From: Uranotaenia lowii
Lineage: Eukaryota > Arthropoda > Insecta > Diptera > Culicidae
Reading direction: 5' to 3'
Length of the DNA: 64,000 nucleotides
NCBI RefSeq assembly: GCF_029784155.1
Contig: NC_073693.1
Location: forward strand, 231,189,621-231,253,620
Below the pieces are notes generated by a model. That model worked only from the letters and a program-made list of their open reading frames with translations. It did not search any database and was not told where the DNA came from. The position numbers and the translations under genes are program-made. Positions within the stretch are counted from its first letter, which is position 1; each line of letters opens with the position of its first letter. Below are positions 33,500-44,939 of this stretch, one piece after another.

Positions 33500-36066
33500 G
33501 TCCCGCATCATCCAACCTTAGTGATTTCACTCGATATTACAAAAATACAAGGCTCAGAAGAGAAAACCGCATCTTTCTATCACGATTTTAAGAACGTTGA
33601 CTTCGAAGCTATATTCCTCATCCTGCAATGTATGGATTGGGAGGCTGAGCTAGATTTTTCTAATACCAATGCAGCTGCCGAGACGTTTGCGAACATCATG
33701 AATTATATCATCGATCGCCATGTGCTGAAATGCAGCACGGCTACCAATTAATGGACCCCCTGATTTACTGCAAGTCTTCGGAGATTTAAGACGGCTTAGC
33801 AGTGCGCACTTCGCAACTAAAACAAACACAAGTCCCTCTACACTAAGGACAATTATCGCAAATTGAATTCGGCCTATAAGAAAGCCAGTAAGCGTTGCTA
33901 CCAGAATTATATTAATCGGTTACAACAGAATTTCAAGAGCAGTCCGAAATCTTTTTGGAAGCACGTGAAAAATCAGCGGAGAGAATCAGGGCTTCCGTCT
34001 CACATGTTCCTGAACAGCGACACAGGGAACTCTGATCTCGAAAGTTGTGATCTATTTGCCGAGAAGTTCTCTAGCATTTCTACAACTGGGTCCATTTCTC
34101 CTGAGCAACTGGCTAGAGCTGTGAGAAAAATATTGCCTATAGGTTCTTCGTTTAACGGTATCATAATCGATGATGCATCCATATCGACATGACAGCGACA
34201 GCTAAGCTGAAAAACTCTACATCTATGGGCCCGGATGGTTTACCTGCTACATTTTTGAAGCGTTTTATGCCACTTTTGCTGTTTCCTATTCGGCATATTT
34301 TCCAATCATCGCTGGATGTTGGAATCTTTCCCTCATTGTTGAAGGAAGCCTACATGTTTCCTGTTCACAGGAAGGGAGACAAGAGAGATGTTAACAACTA
34401 CCGCGGAATTTCAGCTCGATGCGCGATAGCCAAATTGTCTTGGATCCCATTATTTCGTTCTTCAAACACCAGCTTTCCAATTATCAACACGGGTTCATGC
34501 CTAAACGATCCACGGCTACTAACTTAATCACCTTCACATCTTTTGTGCAAGACAGCTTTGCTATGAAAACCCAAACTGACGCCATCGCAATCGCTATCGC
34601 AAAGCTGGAACGTCTGGGTTTCTGTGGATCCCTTCTGCACAGGTTCCATAGTTACTTAACAGGTCGAAAGTTATCCGTTCGTATTGGTGACTCCTTTTCA
34701 AATCATTTTCTTGCCTGCTCCGGTGTGCCTCAAGGAAGTCATTTAGGGCCACTAATTTTCGTGATATATTTTAATGATCTCTCGATCCTTGACTGCAAAA
34801 AACTTGCATATGCCGACGACCTGAAACTTTTTTTACACCATAAACGGCCAAGAGGACACCAATTTCCTGCAGCAGCAGTTCAATGTTTTTGCTCAATGGT
34901 GTGACTTGAATTGCCTGCCCCTGAATCGCTGGCTGGAGTTAAAGGCTAACACAAACTACATCGTAGACAAAGCATCCAGAAACCTTGGATTCTTATTTCG
35001 CATGGCCAAAGACTTCAAAGACGTGTATTGTCTGAAAAGTCTTTACTACTGTTTAGTTCGTTCTGTGGTAGATATGTGATGGGAATATTAATAACAGTAA
35101 ACACAACAATAAAAATATTGGAATCACCAGATCAAGGTGAGCTAGTTTTACTGCTCAACATAATCACTTAGATTTTGTTCATTTACAACAAAGTAAATTG
35201 ATTCGATTTGAGTGTGACAAAAAGATTAAAAAGTAAATCAAACCTAATCACGCGGTTGGAGTGTGTAAATCGCTGAGAGAATTATTGAGTGACTCCTGAG
35301 AGTAGAGTTGGACGAATGAATGCATGACCGAATGAGAATGAAACGACGCAGAAGATTCATGAATAAGCCAATGACGATGATCATTCTAGATTCGATTATT
35401 GAGAACGAATGTTGTGTGTTTTGCCGGAGAATAAGTGTATTTTAAAAAAAATCGCGTAGTTTGTGAAAGAAAGGACGAATTATTAAATGTAATGTTTTAC
35501 CGATGAAAAGTCACCACACGTTCCATCCTCGAGTATGTTTCAGCTGTTTGGTGCCCTTTATACCAGAATGGGACTGAACGAATCGAGGCTATCCAGCGTC
35601 GCTTCATGCGGTATGCCCTACGTCATCTGAACTGGCAAGACCCGTTCCGTTTACCAAGTTATGAGAATCGCTGCCGCCTCATAGACCTAGAAACGCTACG
35701 CGCGCTCTATTTGTTGCTGATCTCTTAACGTCCAGAGTTAACTGTCCCGTTTTGCTGGAGGCCATTCCTCTCAGCGTGCGTCCCCAAGAATTGAGAAACC
35801 AGCTTTTGCAGCTCTATGTTCCTATTCTTCTCAACAACTATGGAGCGAACAGCGCATTTATCGGCATATTGAAATCGTTCAATCGCTTTGCTGAGCATTT
35901 CGACTTCGATGATTCGAGGAACGTGTTCCGCAGAAATATTTTAACTGTTTCAAGAACGGTATAGACCTGTGTTAATTTTTATCTTGTATTGTAATTACTA
36001 TTAAGTTATCATTAGGATCAACATATGATCCGTTGATTTTACTCTAATAAGCAATAAACAATAAAC
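33500..36066 (+). mobile_element. Decayed LINE (non-LTR) retrotransposon, ORF2 part
   Basis: Fragments in shifting frames form a non-LTR ORF2: the end of the endonuclease (HHPTLVISLD, about 33506), a linker (SPKSFWKHVKNQRRE, about 33950), the RT fingers (GPDGLPATFLKRF; NNYRGISA), STATNLITF, GVPQGSHLGPLIF and the catalytic YADD box (about 34810). A thumb region (CLKSLYYCLVRSVV) is followed after an insertion by YVSAVW and AIQRRFMRYALRHL. The region between TQTDAI and IAIAKLERLGF lacks the RT motif A aspartate (expected DLSxAFD). Another gap follows LPLN at about 34925. It is 5'-truncated. The 3' end is a short CAATAAA tandem at 36051-36066. Clade uncertain (Jockey/CR1-like). Confidence 0.8.
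35077..35530. mobile_element. About 454-bp insertion inside the LINE
   Basis: The LINE reading LVRSVV stops at about 35070 and resumes with EYVSAVW at about 35531. The intervening sequence is unrelated, non-coding and ends near GTTCCATCCTC. GATATG on the left and GAGTATG on the right may be the eroded target duplication. TGATGGGAATATT at the left boundary suggests a solo LTR starting with TG, but I see no firm CA end. Type unresolved. Confidence 0.5.
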
Positions 36067-38842
36067 ATTGATCGAGAAATAATTTAAACATTTGTTTTGT
36101 AATTTACTGTTGTTTGTTACGAAATATTTATCTCCGGTTTTCTAGGTTTGTTACAAGATTCTGAGACTTAGTAAAGGTCATGGCTTACAGAGCGAGAAAT
36201 AACAATTTTATGGATGGCGCAATATGAATTAATTCAATTTTTTTTATTGATTGATTGCTCTATTTAGAATAGGAACATATTTTTGCTCTTATTGTGGCGC
36301 TCCTGGTGGATGGATTTGGAAGTTCTTGGCGCCCACGACTGTACTTAGTAAACAAGCAACATGGAAGCCGAACTCACTGTAACATTAGACTGAGTAGATT
36401 TGGGGTCATTTTGGAATTTCTCAAACCCTGGGGTCTGAAAAGCTTCGTCTTGGTCCAAAACTCATCCATGATTTTTTGCAAAATTTTCAAGTAACGTTTA
36501 CATGAGAAAATTTGATTTTTTAGGTTTGTATGGGAAAATTGAATATTTTGTACTGAAAAATCAACATCATTTTAGTTTCGTCTGTGGAACCAAGCCAGCT
36601 TACGGTTTTTGTGCCAATTAATAAAATTCTCAAAGGAAATTTTCTGCTGAATAACTTTGACGAAGACCGTGACTTCGTATGTTATCAGAAAAAAAAGTTA
36701 TTAGCTGTTTAACAGGGGTATGTCTCTTTGCACTGATTAACAATAAAAACGCACTCCATTGGCCGGTGTATTTTTTTTCATCCTCCTTAGTTTTTGTTGA
36801 GAAAGGGATGAGAATGGGATGGAAATGGGGTGAAATGGGAAACTAGAAGCTGTTTTCTATTGCCAATCGGACAGCCCACCTTAGCTGGCGATTTTTTGCC
36901 GTTAGTAGAAAACAAAGATTTTTTGTCTAATGTCGGGTTACACACACCCACATTATTTGAAAGCTTGTTAATGCCGGTCCGGCATAAAATCTTATACCGA
37001 TAATTCCACCTCCAAGGAAGTTCATTATTGGAGTAGAGTTTGATTTGTGGGTGTGGGATTGAATCCGCTATGAACTTCGACAATCTTGGAATACGAGAGT
37101 AACGAATCTGTTGCTTGTTTCAAAACAGAATATTTCTTGATCAATTCTATTGCAGCAAACGATGTTTGCTTCCTTCAAACATCGAAACGAACCACCACCA
37201 TTCGGGGCGACAGACAATGTCTAATGGAGATGACAAACGCTGTTCCCCGGAAAAAAGCTTTCGTTTCGCTAACAAGCCCTGCTCCTCTTCTTGCATAACT
37301 CACTTCTACCCAAAATGGCCTGTCCCAAACTTTACCCGCACACTCACGGCGTGGTAACCACGTGTGCCCCCAAAATGGAGGGCTGTCTATTCGTGTTTGT
37401 GTTTTTTTGCTGCTTTCTGGTCCTCCATTTATGTCAGCCCAAGCCCAAACCCAACCAAGGTCAAGAATGCGAACGAGCATCTATGAATTTGTCTGTGTAC
37501 CTCTACCGACTACCTTCTACGGAGAGAGCATTCAAAACGTTGACAAGAGTTGAGAGGGTGGATATTTTTGCGTTTGTCATGCCCACAAAGAGGAGGACTT
37601 TGTGCATCGTCGTCGTCGACGTCGTTTATGTGACGATGGCCCTTCACTTTGAGTTGGAGGAAAACATTTTCCGATGAAATTCGAAGTAAATGTTGCGACA
37701 AAAGAATGTTGTGTTGGAGCAGTTATTTTGCCTCTTATTTTCTTCCTTTCTGCTTGTACTTGATTTTCTCGGAGGGACAACCTTGGTTAGGAAACAAAAC
37801 TAAACAGAAAAATGGTTGCACTTCCACATCTAGGGATATGAATATGGTCGAATGGATTCACATGGCAGAACGGACTGCTTTCTCATTGGTCTGAGGACAT
37901 TGCTTCCTTGAAATGGATCTGAATGACTGGACAACAGCTCAATCACTTGATGAAGGATCCAGATGTGGTAAACAACATCATTGTAGCCGTGCCCAAGTCC
38001 AACTTAAGGAATCCTCAGTTATGCAGCCCCAAATTAAAATGCTGGGTTTAAAAATAATTTTCCGCTGATTTGTGTCTATATTAAATGTTAGAGCAACAGA
38101 TTAAATTAACTTCGACCTTCAATAAGTTGTCATGAATCAGATTGAAGATTTTATTAATTTTTAAAACCATGTTTGATGCCGTGGATAGATAAATAAGCAA
38201 GGAACTATTTTGGACCGATATCTTTAAACGGAATTCAAACAAAATACAAACTGACTGTTTATCGTAGAAAAATTGCTCCAACAAGCAATAACCAAAAAAA
38301 AATAGATAAAATCTGAAAACACGTCAAGAATGGGAAAAACCAAAAACAATCACCCAAATGATTGTTCGTACCTTTAAACCTACAAAGGTAGGTACGGCAG
38401 CTAAAAAGCACAGAGGTGGAAAAATCAACAAGCTCTTATCTTTTACGCTCTGGCAGAGCAATATGTGGGTTTGTGCACTTTTGTGTATGGTGCCATCGTA
38501 CCAACAATAATACCAACAACAACAACAGCAGCGAAAACAATGGAGCAGAGAATCTGCGAATAAGTGCTTTCGGTGTCTTGCCATTGTTCGAGTGCACGGT
38601 AGCGGCGGTGAAACGCTTTGTTGACGAAGGGAAAATCGGAGATAAAAACATTCAGTTTTTAAGCAAATCATTCGATCGGGCTCATGTGTGTTGTCGTTGA
38701 ATATAATGTGAATATGTTTTGTCAGAATTTGATTTCAGAATATTTTGAAGGCAATACATTAAATTCTTTTAATTGTCATCAATTGTGTTCAAATGTTGGA
38801 TGTGTTCAATATGGACATTTAATTTTTTTTCTTCAAACTCAC
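36067..38842. other. Unique region, no gene identified
   Basis: 36780-38060 and 38380-38700 have balanced composition, CAACAACAACAG-type simple repeats (about 38513-38530) and several overlapping open frames up to 128 codons (37291-37677) without domains. They are likely intronic DNA upstream or downstream of the minus-strand exon at 38843. Confidence 0.4.
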
Positions 38843-39008
38843 CTGAACAGGCTTGCGGTGGCAGCGGGAAGATCAGCGTGGTCGAACTCTTGCGTCTAGC
38901 CACGGCACATCCGAGCGATTGTGGTTTGAAGCTGCGCAACTGTTGCATAAAATCCGAACACTCCATTAGGGCCACGTCTGCAAAGTGCAGGTCGCAGAGT
39001 ATTTGGTT
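38843..39008 (-). CDS. Internal exon of an unrecognised host gene
   Basis: On the minus strand a 166-bp segment is bounded by an acceptor TTTTCTACAG and a donor TTCAG|GTGAGT. Only one frame is open: it starts NQILCDLHFADVALMECSDF, continues QQLRSFKPQSLGCAVARRKS and ends with IFPLPPQACSG. The GC content is far above the flanks and the codons look like those of a conserved gene. I do not recognise the protein. It appears to be one exon of a multi-exon gene with large introns. Length 166 means it starts and ends in different phases. Confidence 0.65.
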
Positions 39009-39321
39009 CTGTAGAAAATGTGAGAATGTAGGAAATATTGAGAACTTCTTGTGAAAAGAGTAAAAATTAGAAGAAAAAGAGAAAAAGATTGAAAAAAAAA
39101 TCGGAAAAGGAAAAGAACAAAAAGGACTGAAAAAATAGTAGTAAACTAAACATAGAACCAGAGATATAAAAAAATATTAAAATATTTTATACATAAACAA
39201 GAATTACAAAAAAAATAGCCTAACTTAGTTTAGCTCGTTTGACTACTCATATCACCTTAGATCATTAAGCTCGAAATGCTTTAATTAGTCTTCGACAATA
39301 CCATTTTCTCATGGTTTTACT
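39009..39321. other. Purine-rich intron-like sequence
   Basis: A GAAAAAGA-rich stretch (39060-39180) lies upstream (in gene sense) of the exon. Nothing else seen. Confidence 0.4.
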
Positions 39322-40043
39322 AAAAATCATGAAATTTTATTACAAAAATTGAACAAATACGCAATAAGGGGAAAAGCAAATGACATAATTCGAAGTTATT
39401 TGAACAGCAGGAAACAATTTGTTGTGGTTGAAGGAATAGCGAGAGAATTCCGAAATATTAATATAGGGGTTCCACAGGGCTGTAACATAGGTCCTTTACT
39501 TTTTCTTATTTACATTAACGACATTTGTAATCTTCCCCTTATTGGTACAGCACGGCTTTTTGTGGATGATACTGCTTTATTTTACACAAAAAAGTCTTCA
39601 AATACATTAATCGAAAACCTGGAACATGATTTGAAATTGCTATCTACATTTTTAATAGCTATCTGCTCTCTATAAACCACGAAAAAACTAAATACATGTT
39701 ATTCCACGCTTCCAGGAAAGTAACATCACTACACAGGGATCCACATATGAATCAGTTTGCCATACAAGAGGTGAAAACCATCAAATACTTAAAATACTTT
39801 GGTATTCATTTAGATAGTACTCTTTCCTGGAATTGTCATATACAACATTTAGAAAAAAGAATTTCTCCCCTCTGTGGTGTACTCTGGAGATTGAAGAACT
39901 TTGTGTCACAACATGTTCTTTTAAAATTCTATTATGCATTCATTCACTCTTTATTTCACTATCTTATAACAGTCTGGGGACGAGCATCTTTTACACACTT
40001 ACATAAACTTCAAACTTTCCAAAATAGATGCTTGAAAAATATT
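39322..40043 (+). mobile_element. LINE reverse transcriptase fragment, cut by gap
   Basis: From HEILLQKLNKY (39322) the frame gives SYLNSRKQFVVVEG, INIGVPQGCNIGPLLFLIYI and the catalytic box LFVDDTALF (about 39560), where the usual alanine is valine. After a one-base frame change in a T-run near 39650 it continues with INHEKTKYMLFHASRK, KYFGIHLDSTLSWNCHI and HKLQTFQNRCLKNI, ending at the assembly gap. The order matches the palm and thumb of non-LTR reverse transcriptases. It differs from both other LINEs in the window. It is inactive: truncated and frameshifted. Confidence 0.8.
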
Positions 40044-40543
40044 NNNNNNNNNNNNNNNNNNNNNNNNNNNNNNNNNNNNNNNNNNNNNNNNNNNNNNNNN
40101 NNNNNNNNNNNNNNNNNNNNNNNNNNNNNNNNNNNNNNNNNNNNNNNNNNNNNNNNNNNNNNNNNNNNNNNNNNNNNNNNNNNNNNNNNNNNNNNNNNNN
40201 NNNNNNNNNNNNNNNNNNNNNNNNNNNNNNNNNNNNNNNNNNNNNNNNNNNNNNNNNNNNNNNNNNNNNNNNNNNNNNNNNNNNNNNNNNNNNNNNNNNN
40301 NNNNNNNNNNNNNNNNNNNNNNNNNNNNNNNNNNNNNNNNNNNNNNNNNNNNNNNNNNNNNNNNNNNNNNNNNNNNNNNNNNNNNNNNNNNNNNNNNNNN
40401 NNNNNNNNNNNNNNNNNNNNNNNNNNNNNNNNNNNNNNNNNNNNNNNNNNNNNNNNNNNNNNNNNNNNNNNNNNNNNNNNNNNNNNNNNNNNNNNNNNNN
40501 NNNNNNNNNNNNNNNNNNNNNNNNNNNNNNNNNNNNNNNNNNN
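40044..40543. other. Assembly gap of exactly 500 N
   Basis: The run is exactly 500 N, probably a scaffolding placeholder of unknown true size. It lies within the LINE fragment, so a repeat-induced assembly break is likely. Confidence 0.99.
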
Positions 40544-42009
40544 TATTGTGCTTATATTTATTGGATATCAATCGAAGGATTCGCTTGGACGACATCGGGC
40601 AAATGGATATAGGGGTAATTTATCACTCTCACGTACTTATCACGTGCCACCCACCGCTGATGCTTAGCTGGCTAGCTTTGGCGTCTTTTTCCTTAATGAC
40701 CGAAAGGCACAGCCGAATGATATTGACTTTCGTCATCCGGTGGCATTGACCGACTAATTGTTCCGATAAGAACTCTTCGTAAAGAAAATTGTTTATGATC
40801 CCAATTCCTAAGTTTTGAAATCTTATTTCAAAGCTGAGAATATTATTATGATATGTTGAGCTATGCTTAGCTTAGCTTGCTTGACTTATATCAAATCCAC
40901 CTTAAATCATTGAGTCCGAAGTGTAACAAAGTATTTGATTATAGTAACAGTAATTCATATCGTTTATCTTTAAGTAGTAAATTACAATGATTTATTATTA
41001 TTCAAGCACTTTGAACCCCATGATCGCTGGCGTGGCTAACCCGAGCAACTAAAAGTCTCGTTTAAAAGGTCGAACACAGCTTGATCAGCTTATCAATGTG
41101 CTGAAGCTCGTTTTATTCAACCCAAAATTAATGTTGTTATTGAAACTTTGAAGTCTAATTACAGATTCGGACAACCTTCTCTGTTCAGCTCACAAGTAAT
41201 CGTTTAAATCGGCAAAAAGAAAAAAAAATCTCTCCTCTTCTCTCTTACTTCGATCACCATCAGTCCAATGTGGTGCTGCCGGTTTTTCGGTATCCATCGT
41301 TAATCCTCCCATTACCTCAATTCATCTTACTCAATTGCTCTGATTTTGACTTTGTCTCGATACATGCCGGCACGCATGCCAGTTATGTGTAGCATGTATT
41401 TGTTTTATTTAATTTACTCAAGCAATCAAACAACCTGATGAAAATAATTAGTCCTGATGCCAGATTTGAACCGCGACCCTTGGAGATGATAACCAAACAC
41501 GCTGCCACAAGGTCACGCCTAGATGTTGCCTAACCAGCAGCTAAAACTCGAAGTGAAAATAAGCTTTCCAAGGATACCTGCAAAAGGCAGCCAGCGGCCA
41601 GCAGCGAAGCACTTGTTGATTATTACTCAGAAACATTTCGAAACGGCAGATAAATCAAACATCCGTTAGAATGATATCGGTTTAAAAAAAACTAGAATTC
41701 CATGTTAATAACTTTGAAGCATAATATTATACAAATTCTTAAGTTTATCTTAATATTAAATTCATGAATTGCTTCAACTGCTTTTCAATGTGTGAAAAAT
41801 TTATGGTAAGTAAATATCTACAGTTGGACGAAATTTTTCTAAAGTGAAAAAAAAACTCCTTTTTCAAAAACAATCCTTTGCGAATTAGTTTTGAGTTGTT
41901 TTGAGTTGAAATTTTAATATAAATTATACACTTCAACAACTTCCAACCTACAAAAATGATTAATTGACTATATATCGTTCACATTTCATATTCACGGAAT
42001 GGCGGACAT
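40544..42009. other. Mostly unique non-coding region
   Basis: Balanced composition at 40580-40760 and 41220-41640. AACCCGAGCAAC at 41031 resembles the termini of the CCCGAGCA elements but no partner end was found. A tRNA-like sequence is annotated separately. Confidence 0.4.
41455..41525 (-). mobile_element. tRNA-related SINE head (degenerate)
   Basis: On the minus strand, TGGCAGCGTGTTTGG (A-box-like) is followed by GGTTCAAATCT (B-box-like, 41462-41472) at tRNA-like spacing. The T stem is imperfect, so this is not a functional tRNA. The most likely origin is a pol III-transcribed SINE whose body would extend to lower coordinates. Confidence 0.4.
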
Positions 42010-42445
42010 GTCTCAAAAAGGCTATTTGAGGAATTTTTTGGAACTTCAAGTCCACAGAACGCTATTTGAGACAAAATTTGTAACTTTTATACTAAATGGA
42101 TACGATTGACATGTCACAAATCAAAAAGGCTGTTTTAGGATCCTTTTTTAAATTCAATGCTATTTAAGGAACTTTTTGGAACTTCAAGTCCATGGAAGGC
42201 TATTTGAGAATCTATTTGTAACTTTTATACTGAATGTATGCGATTGACATGTCACAAAAAGGCTATTTAAGAAACTTTTTGGAACTTCCAAAAGTCCATG
42301 CAAGGCTATTTGAGAACCTATTTGTAACTTTTATACTGGATGGATGCGATTGACATGTCACAAAAAAGGCTATTTGAGAAACGTTTTGGAACTTCAAGTC
42401 CATTGAAGGCTATTTGAGGAACATTTTGTAACTATCATGATCGCA
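42010..42445 (+). repeat. Minisatellite, four units of 105-132 bp
   Basis: Each unit contains AAAAAGGCTATTTGAG, GGAACTTCAAGTCCAT and ATGCGATTGACATGTCAC. Units start at about 42016, 42124, 42256 and 42362. The second is longer because of an internal half-repeat (GCTATTTAAGGAAC). The last is truncated after TTTTGTAAC. Confidence 0.8.
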
Positions 42446-42552
42446 TTCGAGAAAATTCGTAACCAATTCCTTTTGGAACCTTCGTTAAGTGAAATTCGAA
42501 CTTTGGAGGCACGCGTATGGGATAGATATGGAACTTTTGGTTGCTTGGGAAG

Positions 42553-42983
42553 TTAAGGTTGCCAAAATTTTTTCAGCACATATCTGCGCCGGACAATTTT
42601 ATCTTAAAATCGAAATTATCGACCGAAAACCCGGGCAATATCCGGACAAACTTGGTCAAAACCCAAGTTTTACATAACTAAAAATTAAAAGAACTAGATA
42701 ACATTTTTTTTTTATCAAAACTTGTCAGCAGATTTTAAATCGTGTTTTAGGCTTCCAAAAAACCTTTTATGACAATTTTTTTTAAAACTTTCTCGAAAAA
42801 GTTTTACATTACAATTTGATTTTTTTTATACTTTTAAGAAAATTTAGTGAATAACTTCGAGCAAAATCCAAACTTTTTCTATTCAATCCGGGCAACCGGG
42901 ACGGACCAGACTTTTACCACATTTTATATTTTGTTTAAAAGACCCAGGCAAATCCGAATAAAACCGGTCTATTTGCCAACATT
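42553..42983 (+). mobile_element. GGTTGCC-family MITE, copy
   Basis: The left end TTAAGGTTGCCAAAAT is well kept. The right end TTTGCCAACATTA is altered. The interior has CCGGGCAATATCCGGA and CCGGGCAACCGGG. Confidence 0.65.
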
Positions 42984-43293
42984 AGGCTAAGAGAAACAAA
43001 TTTCACACCGGCAATGGTTGCCACATTGTTATTGACCGCAGCCATAATTTCTGCGTAAAGTCCAAAAAAAATTGTGCTTTAGGATTAGCAGAACGATCTC
43101 GATGCGCAAAACTCATGCTCTCCCTTTTGAAAAATGATCAATAACAGCGCCGGCCGCGTCCTTGAAGTCTTTGGTAAAGGAAGAATGTTAATAAGATACT
43201 TTTTTGAATCAAGTAGCAGCACTCCAAAAATAAATTGAAATAGCCAAAAACTGAAACAGGGTAGTATCACCACAATAGCTTTGAAAATGTTTG

Positions 43294-43520
43294 TAGGGGA
43301 GATAAGGGCTTAACGAGCACGTGGGGCATAGAAAGCACTCCTCTTTTCCTCGAAATTACAAATTTTCTCAAATAAATTTTTATGAGGAACAGTTTTATAG
43401 TCCCTATAGGATTAATTTTTTAGCTAAAAAGCACCAGAAACAAAAAGTTCGAGTGTGTGTGTATGAATTGTTCGTATTCTACAAATAGGCATTCAATATT
43501 TTGTTACCGTAAACTGGAGG
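43294..43520 (+). mobile_element. TAGGGGAGATAAGGGC element end
   Basis: TAGGGGAGATAAGGGCTTAA then CGAGCAC opens at 43294. Its counterpart in opposite orientation ends at 50071 (see there), with a shared GGCATAG and AAGCAC further in. At 43505-43560 a second repeat phrase, AACTTTGATCAC/GGGTAACTTTGATCAAC, begins. The far end of this unit was not found nearby. Confidence 0.5.
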
Positions 43521-43834
43521 AACTTTGATCACCGGGGTAACTTTGATCAACATGAAATTTTTGCAGATAATCATCATTAACTAAGTCTGAAGTTAAAATA
43601 TCTGAAAACTGTGTACTACGTTTGAAAGACTATAAATTGAGTTTCAAATAGGCTTAATTTGGTTTGAAGTTGCAGATTTTTTATAAAACTTAAAATTTAA
43701 TTTTAAAGTTTTAAAATATCTGTTCTCTTCTGATAAAATGATTTCATTAAGAAGCAAATGAGTTGTTTTATATGAAAGTTTAACTTTTTTCCTTTGTATG
43801 GGTATAGTTTCAGAGTTATTTGTATGTAGTTTGC

Positions 43835-44939
43835 ACTTGACATAGGAGGGTATTTCGGTACGAGAAATATTTCTTTGTTGATTTGAAATTCCTCCTTTCT
43901 CCTAGAGGTATATGTGAAAAGGGGATCTCATACCATTTTATGCATGACTTTAGAAGTAATCGAGCAAATAAACAAAATTTGGAATGGGTTGGTAAATATT
44001 TGAAAACGAGAAATGATTCTATGATCGATCCCTCTCCCCCCATTCCAACATTTGGGAAATGAGAAAGAGGAGGAGGGCTTTCATACAACTTTTCACATAA
44101 CTCGAGAGCTGATCAAGCAAATGGAACCAAATTTGCCATGGGAGGGTAATTGGATACGAGAAATGCATCTTTGATGATTTGGATTACTTATTTATTTGGA
44201 TGAAATTTAGCATGGGAGGTCTATTGGATATGAGATGTTTCCAGGACTGTTTGAGACCCCTTATTTCTTATAGTGGGAAGAAGAGAAAGGAGGAGGGATG
44301 ATCTTATCCGTTTTGATTAGGATAACTATACCTAACCAAGCAAAACAAAGTGATTTTTTTCATGAGAAGGTATTGGGGTTAGAAAAATTAATTCTTTGAT
44401 GATTTAAGATCCCTCCATCTAACAGAGTGGATAATGGGAAGGAAAAAAAAGGATCTTTTACAATTTCTCTTATACCCATGAAAGGCATTTATGCCTTTTT
44501 TAAGAGGGGAACCGAAAGTTTTTTTTTCTCTCATAACTTGAAAATTAATGAAGCAATCAAAGCCAATTGATTCATGTGATACAATTCATTTACAAAAATG
44601 TTTCTATGTTTCTTCGAAACCTGCTCTTCATTTGACGGGGAAGAGAAAGGAAATTCCATGCAGGTAAAACAAACATTTTTGCATAAATAAAATGCTTTTG
44701 AAGCAAGTAAAGCAGAGTACTAATTTGAGAATTGAATGATTGAAATTACAAATTTAAGGTTTTGAAAACAGAAAAAAAAATCCCTAATAAAACTAAGAAT
44801 AAACCTTCTTAGTATCTCATTACGAAGTGGAAGTTGCGACTTCCACTTTGAAGAACAATTTTAAAATTTGAATTTGACATACTGATTAAAAATTTAAATA
44901 TTTTTAAAAAGTGTTGCAAAGCACACCGAGTCAGCTAGT
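43835..44939 (+). mobile_element. Helitron-like unit with internal repeats
   Basis: The 3' end has GTGTTGCAAAGCACAC, which forms a short bulged hairpin, then CGAGTCAG and CTAG (44935-44938) followed by T. Known Helitrons end in CTRR with a hairpin about 10 nt upstream and insert before T. Upstream, an approximately 150-bp phrase recurs, with ACGAGAAAT plus TTCT(A/T)TGATGAT near 43859, 44008, 44155 and weaker copies to 44600. No Rep/helicase is present, and the 5' TC end was not located. A perfect 10-bp hairpin lies at 44825-44848. Confidence 0.5.
44825..44848. repeat. Perfect 10-bp hairpin
   Basis: AAGTGGAAGT-TGCG-ACTTCCACTT, inside the Helitron-like unit about 90 bases before its 3' end. 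Confidence 0.7.

Noticed and set aside
34000..34182. Minus-strand frame antisense to the LINE
   Set aside because: Shadow of the plus-strand RT linker region.
37291..37677. 128-codon open frame on the plus strand
   Set aside because: It overlaps three other open frames on both strands, has no domain, and includes long hydrophobic runs typical of chance translation of pyrimidine-rich DNA.
41031..41053. CCCGAGCAAC as an element end
   Set aside because: Matches the termini of the 11945 family, but no inverted partner was found, so no element is called.
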